Shown: positions 1 to 9,276 of the stretch, in pieces | Layout: each line of letters starts with the position of its first letter | How positions within the stretch are numbered: position 1 is the stretch's first letter | Assembly: GCF_014633365.1 (NCBI RefSeq) | Contig: NC_068346.1 | Coordinates: 19,737,030 to 19,801,029, forward strand | Source of the DNA: Diospyros lotus | Lineage: Eukaryota; Streptophyta; Magnoliopsida; Ericales; Ebenaceae | Direction: 5' to 3' | DNA: 64,000 nt | Position numbers and translations under genes: made by a program | The notes under the pieces: generated by a model | The model's database searches: none | Seen by the model: the letters and a program-made list of their open reading frames with translations, nothing else | What the model was told of the DNA's origin: nothing

Positions 1-480
1 CGATTTTCTCGGTCATTCGAATGCAACAGTACTTTCATTCGAATGAATTTCTAATTTTTCTCTTGACTTCTTCATTGCATTCGGATGACCTGGAGAGCAT
101 TCGAATATGGAGTTCCTTGGGTTGCTTCTCATTCGAATTACTCGGCCTTCATTTGAATAGATTTCCTTTCTTCTTCAACTTCATTCGAATGACTTGGATT
201 TCATTCGAATATGTCTTCACTGCTTCCAAACGATATGCTCATCTGAATTTCTTCTTATGCTCGGCTCATTCGAATGACTTGGATTTCATTCGAATATGCA
301 CAATCTGCAGATCTTGATTTTTGTTACTTCTTATTCGAATTAGGCCAAACTCATCTGAATACATACCCGATATCTTGCATATTCGAATGTCTGAATGATT
401 TATTCGAATGTTTGAGAAGCTTTCTTCTCTCTTGCTCCATATTTGAATACCTTTGAAGACTTATTCGAATGACTTTGACT
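1..480. repeat. Field of ATTCGAAT palindromes (field 1)
   Basis: About twelve exact copies of ATTCGAAT (hand count), most within the ten-base palindrome CATTCGAATG or CATTCGAATATG, lie at irregular distances of roughly 15 to 60 bases. Between them are decayed forms such as CATTTGAAT, CATCTGAAT and CATTCGGATG. The stretch is related to 8940-9276 in the same orientation and to 6320-6420 in the opposite orientation. Small open frames exist here but consist of translated repeat, so I do not call a gene. The field runs off the left edge of the window. Confidence 0.8.
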
Positions 481-527
481 TTCATTAGGACACTTTTATT
501 TCTTGACTTTTTATTCCTCTTTCAATC

Positions 528-1705
528 ATGCTTTTGGAGAGTATGAGTCATTCTTTCATCTCTTTTCCTTCTTTTGGGCTGCAACAAGCAATTCTGGAGA
601 TTTTAAGTCGATCAAATGGATTAGGAGGTAATAAAAACATAACAAATATTGCATTTTTTTTACATCAATCACTAGGTCCTTCCCTCCCAAAGAAGAATTT
701 GTCCCCTAAATGCATCATATTACATAGACTTCTTTGCTCTCACTTTATGCCCCATGCATTCACCGGCAGTGTCTCAGTTAAGCAAGCCACATTTATGGGG
801 AAGATGATTCTGGGAGTGCATATAGACTTGGCCAAGCACATTTTTTATACCATAGACTTAGTGGCCAAGCATGCACATGGAGGTGGAGGACTACCCTTTG
901 GAGGGCTGATTACTTACTATGTGTTGAAGAGTGGGGTAAAAAGAAGGCAACTTTTGAAGTCATCAAACCCATGGATGGGATCAGCCCAGCATCCACACAA
1001 AGAAGTAGTGGGCAGTTGAAGAGACTAGAGGCAATAACACCTGAGAAATGAGAAGCATCAGGTAGGCAAGTTGAAGACGAAGAAGAACCATCTCAAAAAC
1101 CGCCACTGCATGACACCCAGACAGAGAGACAAGAGAGAGATCATTCACTTAGAGATTTGTATGAGTTAGTCAAGGGAATGCAAGAAAGGCAAGAGAGGCA
1201 TGAGACCTTAGTATTGCAATCCCTGAAGAAAATGCAGGAGAGGTAGGAAGCTATTTTTAAGGAGTTGCAGTTGAGGCAGAGGGTCATGTATTATGGGGTG
1301 ATAACCATGTATGACCATTACAAAGCACTGGATCAGAAGGTGGGACAGCTACTAGACGTATCAATTGAAGAGCCACCACAGAAGACTCCAAAGACCAAGT
1401 TTGATGATCCTGAGCTTTGCATTCAGGCGACCATTACCACGTGGCGAGAGGAAGTGGTGCACCTTCCACATCAGAGACACATTCACAGCCTGAGCATACT
1501 GCCCCTCCACACTCTGAGATTCCATCCTCTTCCATTATTCCTCCTCCTGCCAAGCCCTTGTCAAAGACCACCTCTAGTGACTCCACTAAGGAGAACACCA
1601 ATTCTGATGATGCCACTGATGGCACTAAGTAGTCATAGGATTTTGTTTTTCATGCTTAATTTATGTACTTGTGAACTACAAAGATCAATTGCATTTCCTC
1701 ATTAA
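528..1705 (+). pseudogene. Decayed retroelement ORF, gag-like or plant transposon protein-like
   Basis: An open frame of 163 codons (528-1019) is followed, after stops, by frames at 1265-1705. The first contains the stretch LPFGGLITYYVLKSGV, which resembles the end of the so-called putative plant transposon protein domain found in ORFs of plant LTR elements; I place it there only tentatively. Downstream the sense strand encodes a charged, coiled-coil-like stretch rich in Glu, Arg and Gln (about 1130-1290) and then a Pro/Ser/Thr-rich tail (about 1440-1630). No catalytic domain is visible. It probably belongs to the same old element as the non-coding DNA on both sides of the solo LTR at 2109-4519. 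It could be a gag remnant or an extra ORF; function is unknown. Confidence 0.4.
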
Positions 1706-2108
1706 ATGAAAGTTACTTTGCTTGCTCTATGCTTCAGATTAATATGCTTGATGCTTTAGATTCACAACTAGATACTTGACTAATAATCTTTTATTTGAAA
1801 TCAGAATTATATGAGATTTAGAACAAGGACCAAGACTGCTTAGGATGCTTTATTTTTGTTCATTTGTTTGGATGGCATAAAACAATATAATGGTGAATTA
1901 ATCAGAAAATTTCCCAGGTTCTCAAATTAAGTGGAGATTTCTTACCCGAGGAAGTGTTTGAGCCTAACAATTGTTTATTTTGAGTGAAATAACACCTATT
2001 CATAAAATGCTTCATTGATTTTCTCATCTTTCAATAGCTTCAAAACAACAAATTGTTTTGAGTGCCTTCAATGATAACAACTGAATTTAACTGACTCTAA
2101 GCTTTGAA
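1706..2108. other. AT-rich non-coding stretch
   Basis: No convincing frame, RNA gene or known repeat is visible. It links the decayed ORF to the solo LTR at 2109 and continues at 4525, as shown by the TTGAA duplication on both sides of that LTR. Confidence 0.5.
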
Positions 2109-2465
2109 TGTAATGATTTGTTAGCGGGCCTAGTATTTAATTAGAATTATTTAATTAATTAGTGAGGTATTTAATTAAGATAATTTGCCATTTAATTTTA
2201 ATGTGGCAATTTAGAATATTTTTAATTGAGAGATCAACATTTAAATAGCATTTAATTCTTTATTTATTGTGAAAATTAAATGCTAGGACATGAAGGTCAA
2301 TTAGCAATTTGTGATTAGAAATTTAATTGTTTAATTAAGAGTTATTATGTTTTGAGGATTCATGCATGAGATAGCTTTGGGTTTAAGAGTCTCTTAGTCC
2401 CAATAGGAGAAGGTTTTGCGAGTCTCCAAGTTATAATGGGAATGTGAGTTGGGCTTAGGCCTGTC

Positions 2466-2487
2466 TATATATATATATATATATATT
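2466..2487. repeat. TA dinucleotide microsatellite
   Basis: A run of about eleven TA units inside solo LTR M. A second run lies near 2720, and the related LTR L has one near 26875. It may double as a TATA region of the LTR. Confidence 0.85.
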
Positions 2488-2935
2488 TGACCATAGCCAT
2501 AGTTTTCACGCCACAAGAACAGAGAGAAAGAGCCAACAATGGGTCCAAGTCTTTGCTTAGGAGATTTCTGGTTGCAGTTGTTTGAGTCGATCAGAGCCAG
2601 CACAAGGCAAGTATTCCATCCCTGTAATCCATTCTTATGGGATTGTATCTCAGTAATATCCTCAATTGATTCAAGTTTTCTCAGTTGTATTACAGATTAA
2701 TACAGTCAGTATGTATATATATATATATGCAAGTATATCTATTGAGTTCATGGCAGATCATGTATGTTTTCTCCAGCGATTTTTATATGTATATGATTGT
2801 TAATCATTCCCAAAGTTGTTTCATGTCGATTGGGATTTGTTTTCCTAACATTTTATTCGGAATGGTGTAGTTTCTTAAGTTTGAATCAAGAGCGAAGTCT
2901 CTGTGTTCGTTCGTTTCTAGGTTTTCAGGTTGCAA

Positions 2936-3465
2936 ACATCCGGATAGTTTCCCTCATATCCAGATAGATTTTTCAGAGCATGTGAGTAGCATCCGGATAG
3001 GTTAGAGGCTATCCGAATGGATCAAAAGTTTAATATGAGTGACATCCAAATAGCTCTTGTTCATATCCAGATTGTCTAGTGATATCCGAATGATTTGTTT
3101 TCGTATCTGGATGTGTCCAATAGTGATTGTGAGTAGTATTCGGATGCCTTGATTCGTATCCAAATGTGTTTAATTATCTGTGAGTGATATCCGGATGCAT
3201 TGTGTCGTATCTGGATGAGTCTAAGGCTTTTTGAGAGTGATATCCGGATACCTTGTGTTGTATCCAGATGTGTCCAAATATGTTTGTGTCTCATATCCAG
3301 ATGAGACCTTATTCATCCGGATGTCTCTCTCAACTTATCCAAAGCTCATGTGTCTTGTATCCGGATGAGACCTTACTCATCCGGATGTCTCTCATAATTC
3401 ATTTCAAGTTCATGTGTCTTGTATCCGAATGTGCCAATTTCATATCCAAATGGGCCTAGGGTGTA
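2936..3465. repeat. Field of CATCCGGATG palindromes (field 2) in LTR M
   Basis: Seven or so exact ATCCGGAT cores (hand count, e.g. near 2940, 2990, 3190, 3242, 3316, 3360, 3381) are mixed with decayed forms TATCCAGATG, TATCTGGATG, TATCCGAATG and TATCCAAATG. Spacing is irregular, mostly 15 to 40 bases. The related LTR L has the same type of field at 25985-26365. Confidence 0.85.
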
Positions 3466-3518
3466 TAACACTCACACCAAAATTCCATCTTTTCTCATAT
3501 TGGTTCCAATATCTTCAA

Positions 3519-3593
3519 AACTCCAAATTTAAGCGTACTCGGGTGGGAGTAATTCTATGATGGGTGACCCCCCTGGGAAGTCTTCATGTTGCA
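3519..3593 (+). promoter_or_regulatory. 5S rRNA-like block (internal Pol III promoter region) in LTR M
   Basis: From AACTCC to TGTTGCA the sequence follows the 3' part of plant 5S rRNA genes: TTAAGCGTACTCGGG (box A region; the gene has GTTAAGCGTGCTTGGG), then GGTGGGAGTAATTCTATG (intermediate element region), GATGGGTGACC and CCTGGGAAGT (box C region) and TGTTGCA near the gene end. The first half of 5S rRNA is absent, so this is not a functional rRNA gene. The block has the same orientation relative to its LTR as the 5S-like block of the Cassandra element at 7112-7750, and is closer to the true 5S gene in the intermediate region. The 5S comparison rests on remembered consensus. Confidence 0.75.
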
Positions 3594-4524
3594 ATAAATA
3601 AATCATTAAATAATTAAATAAAAGTTAGTAAATATTGCAATTCAAGGGAAAATACAAAAAATCTTTATATTCCAATATATTAGATCAGATTACATGTTTA
3701 GCATTTATTTTGACATGATCAGCATTATTTTGTGAGATTATGTGCATATATCTTGGTATGAGCATTGAGCATGACTTTCTATGGAGCACTACATATCGTG
3801 TGCTAGCATGTATGTGAGCATTGCATTATGTTCGCCAGGCGGCTAGTCCGCGAGGATCCCACCAGTTTCAGTTTCAGTTTGTGTGTCGCTCGCCTGATGT
3901 CGACCAGGGAGCTAGGGGCATATTACCCACAGTATGTGCTTATAGCTTTTATGTTTGCAGGATTTAGATCAGTCAGGTATGTATTACAGTTATGTGGGCC
4001 TATGAGCCAAAGTTGCATACCTGCATTTAGTTTACAGTTTATGTGCATTACATCTTGTAAATGCAATCCAGTGATTATTATATCTCTCAGTACCAGTTCA
4101 GTAAGTATTTTATCAGTATCGATATTCTTCGATTCAGCTTCAATTATTCTTTCCAGCTTATTACTTGTTGAGCTTTGTAGCTCACCTTGTACTCTTCACC
4201 ATTCCAGGTCCTAGCAGAAGAGGACCAGATGTGAGGCCTAGTAGCAGTGTCCAGTAGTGTGTGTACGTGGAGCCGCTCAAGACCAAAAATGTCTTGGAGT
4301 TTGTTAGTTTATAGTGTTTGCCAGTTAGTATTAGCTTATATTTCAGTTGAGGGATTTTCCTTAGACAGAGTTGTGGTTTTCAGTTTATGTTGACTCAGAG
4401 TTTTATTTCAGTTGATTGGGATATTAATTACGGTATCAGATTTTAGTTTATCAGTTAGTTTTATTTTATTTTTCCCATAACAACTCTTCTCGGGCAGTCC
4501 TAGGAGAGGGGGTGTTACATTGAA

Positions 4525-5671
4525 CTAGTTGAATGGATAGCATTGTTTTATGGAGCATGATAGAGGATCATTTTCTTATCACTTGAGCCATTTGACTTGT
4601 TTCTTTTCTGTCAATTTCCATTGATGGCCCACTTGAGCTTTATATGACCACTTGTATTGTTGCCTCCATCCAAACCATTGCCATGTGAAATTTCTCATCC
4701 ATCCAATTAGGGCCTGGGAATTATTCTATAGAATTAATTTGTTCTTCCATTACAGATTCAAAAAAAAAATAAAAAATTGTCTTGGAATCTGTCGTTAAAA
4801 GACCACCTTACCATTTAGGATAAATGGTTGTCTCTAGGTCTGGGACATTAAAAACACCCCCGTAGCCATTGAGAGTGAAGTAATGGAGGCTTAGTCATTA
4901 TCAGTTGGAATAGCATTTAAACTCAAGTTCGGATATGACCAACTCAGCTTAGCTGTCTTGATATGATTTTAGCTATTGATGCATGAATGCATCACATGTA
5001 AATATTTATTTCCAATTTTTTTTTAAAAAAAAGTTATTTCCAGTTTCAAAGTTATTTACTTGTTCTTAGATGAGTTGGAAAATTCTCGAGACCTAATCAC
5101 CTTTTGATTTCCATCAGTCTCTTCTCCATCCCACATCACCATCTGGCCCCATTACATCCTAGTAAGATCTCTCTTGATTCTATGATTCATGTGATTTCAG
5201 GAAACAAGTTTAGAGTAAGGAAACATGGTTAAATTTCAGATGTTATGCATTGAGACACTATTCTGATCACGAAGCTATGTCAAGTCCCTTTCATCCTTAA
5301 TTGCATTCTTGATAATTAATGATACTTCTTTAAACTTGCACTACATTTACTCCAAATTAAGGTACATCTTTTGAGGGTAACTTTGAGTTATCATTTTATT
5401 GGAGAGAGACATATCCACAGTGAGATTTGCAATCGAAGCTTAGAGGATTGAATGTGATATGCTGATTGATTTAACCACATTTCTCTTGAGAATATGCCCT
5501 GGACAAAAGTTCAATGATAAATATTCCTTTGTATGTCCAAAGTCCCTATGCTGCTGATCATACATTTTTGCTTCACACACAAGATTTAATCTATCAATGA
5601 GTTTGTGAATGATGAAGTTTTCTTGCATTTGATTTGATTGCTAAGGGACTAGCAATGTTTAAATTGGGGGT
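4525..5671. other. Non-coding element interior ending in a PPT-like tract
   Basis: No protein similarity is recognisable. The stretch ends in AAATTGGGGG (5661-5670), which looks like a polypurine tract just before an LTR-like start at about 5672. It therefore reads as the 3' untranslated part of an old LTR element whose LTR would be the left arm of the inverted repeat that follows. An A-rich run (about 4749-4770) and a mixed T/A run (about 5015-5033) are the only low-complexity tracts. Confidence 0.4.
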
Positions 5672-7010
5672 TGTGATTTGCTCAAAAATGCCAAAAAATT
5701 TGTTGTATTTTTATTGCCTCTTAATCCATTTAATGAGCTAAAAACATCAAAGAATACTTATTGCAGCCAAAGGAAGAAAAAAAGATCAAGGGTTCAATTA
5801 ATCCCTTAAAGGCATGAATAAAATAGGCAAAGAAGAAGAAGCTAAGAAATGAAGATATTCAAATGAAGGCTATCTCATTCGAATAAAGGAAGCAAGGAGG
5901 AAGGCATTCGGATGAACATATTGTATGAAAATGCTAAAGACATATTTGAATGAAGACTAAGTCATTCGAATGTAATTAAAGAAAATGGAAGAGCTATTCG
6001 AATGAAAGTGCTATCGCATTCGGATGAAAACATGAAGCAAGTAGTCGAAGAAATCATTCGAATGAAGACTGAGTAATTCGAATCAATATTCAAAAGTTAT
6101 TCGAAGATGGAGCAATTCGGATGGAAGACAGTCGAGGCAAATCATTTGAAAGAATTCTTCAAACATTCGAATGTGAAGACCATCGAGAATGCATTCGAAT
6201 GAGGTTGACCTAATTTAAATGAAAAGCAGCAAATCAAGAAGTTAAGGTAATTCATATATCCCAAAATCATTCGGATGAAAATATGGACATTCGAATAGTG
6301 CCTGAGTCATTCGAATGTGTAGAAGAAGTCAAAGAGAAAAATTAGAAATTCATTCGAATGAATTTACTGTTGCATTCGAATGATAGGGGAAATTGCCATG
6401 CAAATGAACAGTAAAACATAAAATTCATTAGAATGAGCTTTGAACTCATTTGAATGATCCAAACGGCCAAGGAAAATCAAGCACACATTCGAATATCCCA
6501 GCTCGGACATTCGAATGAAGATCCAAAAACTCTCTGACATGCGCAAATGAACATGGTGGCTCTAAGGTAAATATAACCAACTTTTTGAGCAGCTTTTCAC
6601 CAAGTGGTCCCCCTCTTCCATGCTCGGAAAGCTTAAAAGGAGCTAACATTCCTCGGAATCAAGAGTAAAGAGCATGAAATACTCAAAAAATACAAAAAAA
6701 AAAAAGGATCATTTGAAAGTTGCAAGTCTTTTCATTCTTTCTATTTTTAGTCTCAGTTCTTGTCTGTACTTTACATACTTGCATCTAAGTTATTGCTCTT
6801 CATTTTCCCTAGTTCTTAGTTGTTCCAAATACATTACAAGTTCATTTTCAAACTGTAGTTCATTTCAGTAATCAATATAATAGTAGTTCGTCTTGTTCTC
6901 ATTATCTGTTATTGCTTAATTTCATTCTCGTCATTATCTGTTGAGATTAGTGTTAGTCGTGCACTTCTCATGAAGATGTGTGGCTAATCCAATCCTTAGG
7001 CCAAGGAAAG
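5672..7010 (+). repeat. Left arm of a large inverted repeat, LTR-like
   Basis: Starts near TGTGATTTGC after the PPT-like tract. From about 5870 to 7010 it aligns on the opposite strand to 8350-9276. Shared landmarks are AAGTGGTCCCC with CTTCCATG (6600-6622 against 8727-8753), ACATCTTCATGAGAAGTGCA (about 6963-6982 against 8371-8390) and CCAATCCTTAGGC (about 6988-7000). The arms diverge abruptly after CCTTAGG. The arm contains palindrome field 3. No gene is seen. Confidence 0.75.
5868..6520. repeat. Field of ATTCGAAT palindromes (field 3)
   Basis: About thirteen exact ATTCGAAT copies (hand count) plus decayed forms (ATTTGAAT, ATTCGGATG) lie at irregular spacing. Most are extended to CATTCGAATG. 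They sit within the left arm of the large inverted repeat. Confidence 0.85.
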
Positions 7011-7111
7011 GACGGTATCCAAAGCCACTGATAACCCAAGATAGCAGAGCTTCAAGTATTTAAGTAGCAGAAACAAAAATAGCTAGAGAAATGTTCCTAA
7101 TGAAAACCTCA

Positions 7112-7337
7112 TGTAATACCCCGAGAGCCCAGAGAAGTTAGTATATATCGAGGATAGTGTAAGAAAGGAAACAACACCAGCTGGATACCTTTTGGGCTGA
7201 ATGTTGGCAAAGAACTCCCAAGTTAAGCGTGCTTGACCTGGGGCAATCCAAGGATGGGTGACCCCTCTGGGAAGTTCGTGTAGGCCCATCAGGGTAAGTT
7301 GTTCCGGTCCTTCCTATTGCTCGAGCGGGATGTTACA
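7112..7337 (+). repeat. 5' LTR of Cassandra
   Basis: 226 bp, TG...CA termini, with the 5S-like block at about 7212-7282. Confidence 0.93.
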
Positions 7338-7339
7338 AA

Positions 7340-7352
7340 TGGTATCAGAGCC
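7340..7352 (+). other. Primer-binding site of Cassandra (initiator Met tRNA)
   Basis: TGGTATCAGAGCC follows the 5' LTR after two bases; the standard plant site for priming of minus-strand DNA by initiator Met tRNA. Confidence 0.93.
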
Positions 7353-7511
7353 GACCCTTGGCAAAAACGGTCCGATGAGGGCGGGGAGTGGCGCCGGGGC
7401 TTGAGGGCCTGTACAAGGAGCGGCTTCTGGCAGGCTTCTAGGATGGCAGCCCCCAAGGGGAGAAGGTCTGGGACCAGTTGTAAGGTCGCATGACGGGGAC
7501 GTCATGTGCTT

Positions 7512-7524
7512 AAGGGGGGGAGAA
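7512..7524 (+). other. Polypurine tract of Cassandra
   Basis: AAGGGGGGGAGAA lies directly before the 3' LTR, the place where plus-strand DNA synthesis would be primed. Confidence 0.9.
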
Positions 7525-7750
7525 TGTAATACCCCGAGAGCCCAGAGAAGTTAGTATATATCGAGGATAGTGTAAGAAAGGAAACAACACCAGCTGGATA
7601 CCTGTTGGGCTGAAAGTTGGCAAAGAACTCCCAAGTTAAGCGTGCTTGACCTGGGGCAATCCAATGATGGGTGACCCCCCTGGGAAGTTCGTGTAGGCCC
7701 ATCAGGGTAAGTTGTTCCGGTTCTTCCTATTGCTCGAGCGGGATGTTACA
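7525..7750 (+). repeat. 3' LTR of Cassandra
   Basis: 226 bp, matching the 5' LTR except for five substitutions counted by eye; 5S-like block at about 7625-7695. Confidence 0.93.
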
Positions 7751-7755
7751 CCTCA

Positions 7756-8349
7756 AGCTTGGATTGGTTCATATGCCTAACTTAGAGTTTCCATGCCATG
7801 TATGGAGATTGCTTAACCTTGAAACGTCCTCATACCCAAGCCCGAATGACTTTCTTGTTAAAACGTTATTTATACATTGATTTATGATAGCTGTATAACA
7901 TAGAGTCTCCATAACATGTATGCAGGTTGCTTAAACAAAGAGTTTCATCATCTCAGTAGTATATTTAATGGTTAAACTCCAAGCTATTTGAACTTTCAGT
8001 TACATCAAAGAAAGCTATATGGGAAATCAGTTGGGTTCGACACTAGATTTGTCTTGACAGAAGAACTCACCATATCCAGATAACAGTTGTATTGCATTCA
8101 GTTTAATCTCATCTTGTTATTCTATTAATCAAGTGAACTGGTGTGGTTATCTCTTTCCATGAGTAATCTCCCTGTGAATCAACCCGGACTTGCCCGGTAA
8201 AAATTAAATTTCTACTACAATCACACTCGTGCACTGGAGAGTATAAATGCCTCACCTTTTCTTTGAACATAAATAGCTGCTAAATAATCTGAATTAATCA
8301 AAAAAGAATACAAAAAGTGATAAATGCAGGATGAGTGAAGCAACACCTT
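7756..8349. other. Spacer between the inverted-repeat arms
   Basis: No coding signal. A segment at about 8180-8242 (AATCAACCCGGACTTG, then CACACTCGTGCACTGG) has an inverted relative at about 33078-33135 (CAAGTCCGGGTCGATTCAC), so part of this spacer belongs to a dispersed repeat family. AGTTTCCATGCCATGTATGG near 7788 and AGTCTCCATAACATGTATGC near 7903 form a weak direct repeat. Confidence 0.5.
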
Positions 8350-9276
8350 AGCCTAAGGATTGGATTAGCCACACATCTTCATGAGAAGTGCATGACTAAA
8401 ACTAATCTCAACAGATAATGACGACAATGGAAATAAGCGATAACAGATAATGAGAATAAAACGAACTATTGTTATATTGATTACTAAAATGAACTATAGC
8501 TTGAAATTGAACTTGTAATGTATCTGGGACAAACTAAGAACTAGGAATGAAGAACAAAAACTCAAGTGCAAGTATTTAAAGTAAAGACAAGAACTAAGAC
8601 TAAAAACAAAAAGAATGAAAAGACTTGTAAGTTTCCAATTATCCTCTCTTTTTTGTGTTTTCTGAGTATTCTGTGCTCTCCACCACCACCTGATTTCGAG
8701 GAATGTGGGCTCCTTTTAAGCTTGTTGCACATGGAAGAAGGGGACCACTTGGTGTAAAGTTCTTCAAAAAATTCATGGAATTTACCGCTTGTGCCACCAC
8801 GTTCATTTGCGTATTTGAAGGTTTGCTTCAGGTGAGCATTTGAATGTGATAGTAGAGACATTTGAATGTGTGCTTGATTTCCTTCGGCCACTTGCATCAT
8901 TCAAATGTGTTCGAGGCTCGTTTGAATGAATTTCATATTTACTGTTCATTTGCAGGATGATTTCCTCTGTAATTCAAATGCAACAGTAATGTGATTCGAA
9001 TGAATTTCTAATTTTTGTCTTTGACTTCTTCTACACATTCGAATGACTTAGGCAACATTCGAATGTCCTTATTTTCATTCGAATGCTCTTGGGTTTATAC
9101 GAATTACCTTGACTTCTTGAGTTGTTGCTTCTCATTCGAATTACTCAGCCTTCATTCAAATGTTTCCTTCAACCATTTTCTTCATGTTTTCATCCGAATG
9201 CAATAGCACTTTCATTCGAATATGTCTTTCATTTTTCTTCAATTACATTCGAATGACTTAGTCTTCATTTGAATAT
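8350..9276 (-). repeat. Right arm of the large inverted repeat
   Basis: Reverse-complement relative of 5870-7010 (landmarks given at the left arm). It ends where Copia LTR A begins at 9277, so its outer end has been cut off by that insertion. The 112-codon minus frame at 8562-8900 is translated repeat. Confidence 0.75.
8820..9276. repeat. Field of ATTCGAAT palindromes (field 4)
   Basis: Exact CATTCGAATG or ATTCGAAT copies near 8995, 9038, 9057, 9079, 9134, 9213 and 9247 with CATTTGAATG and CATTCAAATG variants between. The two variant types are what C-to-T change at the central CpG gives on one strand or the other. Confidence 0.8.

Larger units (their letters stand above)
2109..4519 (+). mobile_element. 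Solo LTR M (2.4 kb), TSD TTGAA
   Basis: The element begins TGTAATGATT and ends GGTGTTACA. A perfect 5-bp TSD, TTGAA, lies at 2104-2108 and 4520-4524. It is homologous, inverted, to solo LTR L (24968-27633): the shared left end reads GGGCC(T/C) followed by the AATTATTTAATTAATT block, and the right end reads CCTCTCCTAG on the opposite strand. An AT-dinucleotide run at 2466-2487 sits where a TATA region would be expected. M holds a field of CATCCGGATG-type palindromes and a 5S rRNA-like block that I cannot find in L. No coding capacity is credible. It is a single LTR left after recombination between two LTRs of a full element. Confidence 0.9.
7112..7750 (+). mobile_element. Intact Cassandra-type TRIM retrotransposon
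   Basis: Two 226-bp LTRs (7112-7337 and 7525-7750) begin TGTAATACCCCGAG and end GGATGTTACA. Between them lie a primer-binding site TGGTATCAGAGCC (7340-7352, complementary to the 3' end of initiator Met tRNA), about 160 bases without coding capacity, and a purine tract AAGGGGGGGAGAA (7512-7524). A perfect 5-bp TSD, CCTCA, lies at 7107-7111 and 7751-7755. Each LTR holds the 5S rRNA-like segment that defines Cassandra: AGTTAAGCGTGCTTG, GATGGGTGACC and CTGGGAAGT (about 7212-7282 and 7625-7695). The LTRs differ at five positions by hand count, which suggests a fairly recent insertion. As a TRIM it must borrow all proteins from other elements. Confidence 0.95.

Noticed and set aside
3519..3593. A functional 5S rRNA gene
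   Set aside because: Only the 3' part of the 5S gene is present and it lies within an LTR; the same holds for the blocks at 7212-7282, 7625-7695 and 35210-35278.
3828..4214. 128-codon plus frame inside solo LTR M
   Set aside because: Ser/Leu-rich translation of LTR sequence with no domain; the related LTR L has no matching frame.
5868..6520. CRISPR-like array
   Set aside because: Core motifs are eight to ten bases, degenerate and irregularly spaced, in a plant genome with no associated genes.
8562..8900. 112-codon minus frame
   Set aside because: Part of the inverted-repeat arm; the left arm does not keep it open.
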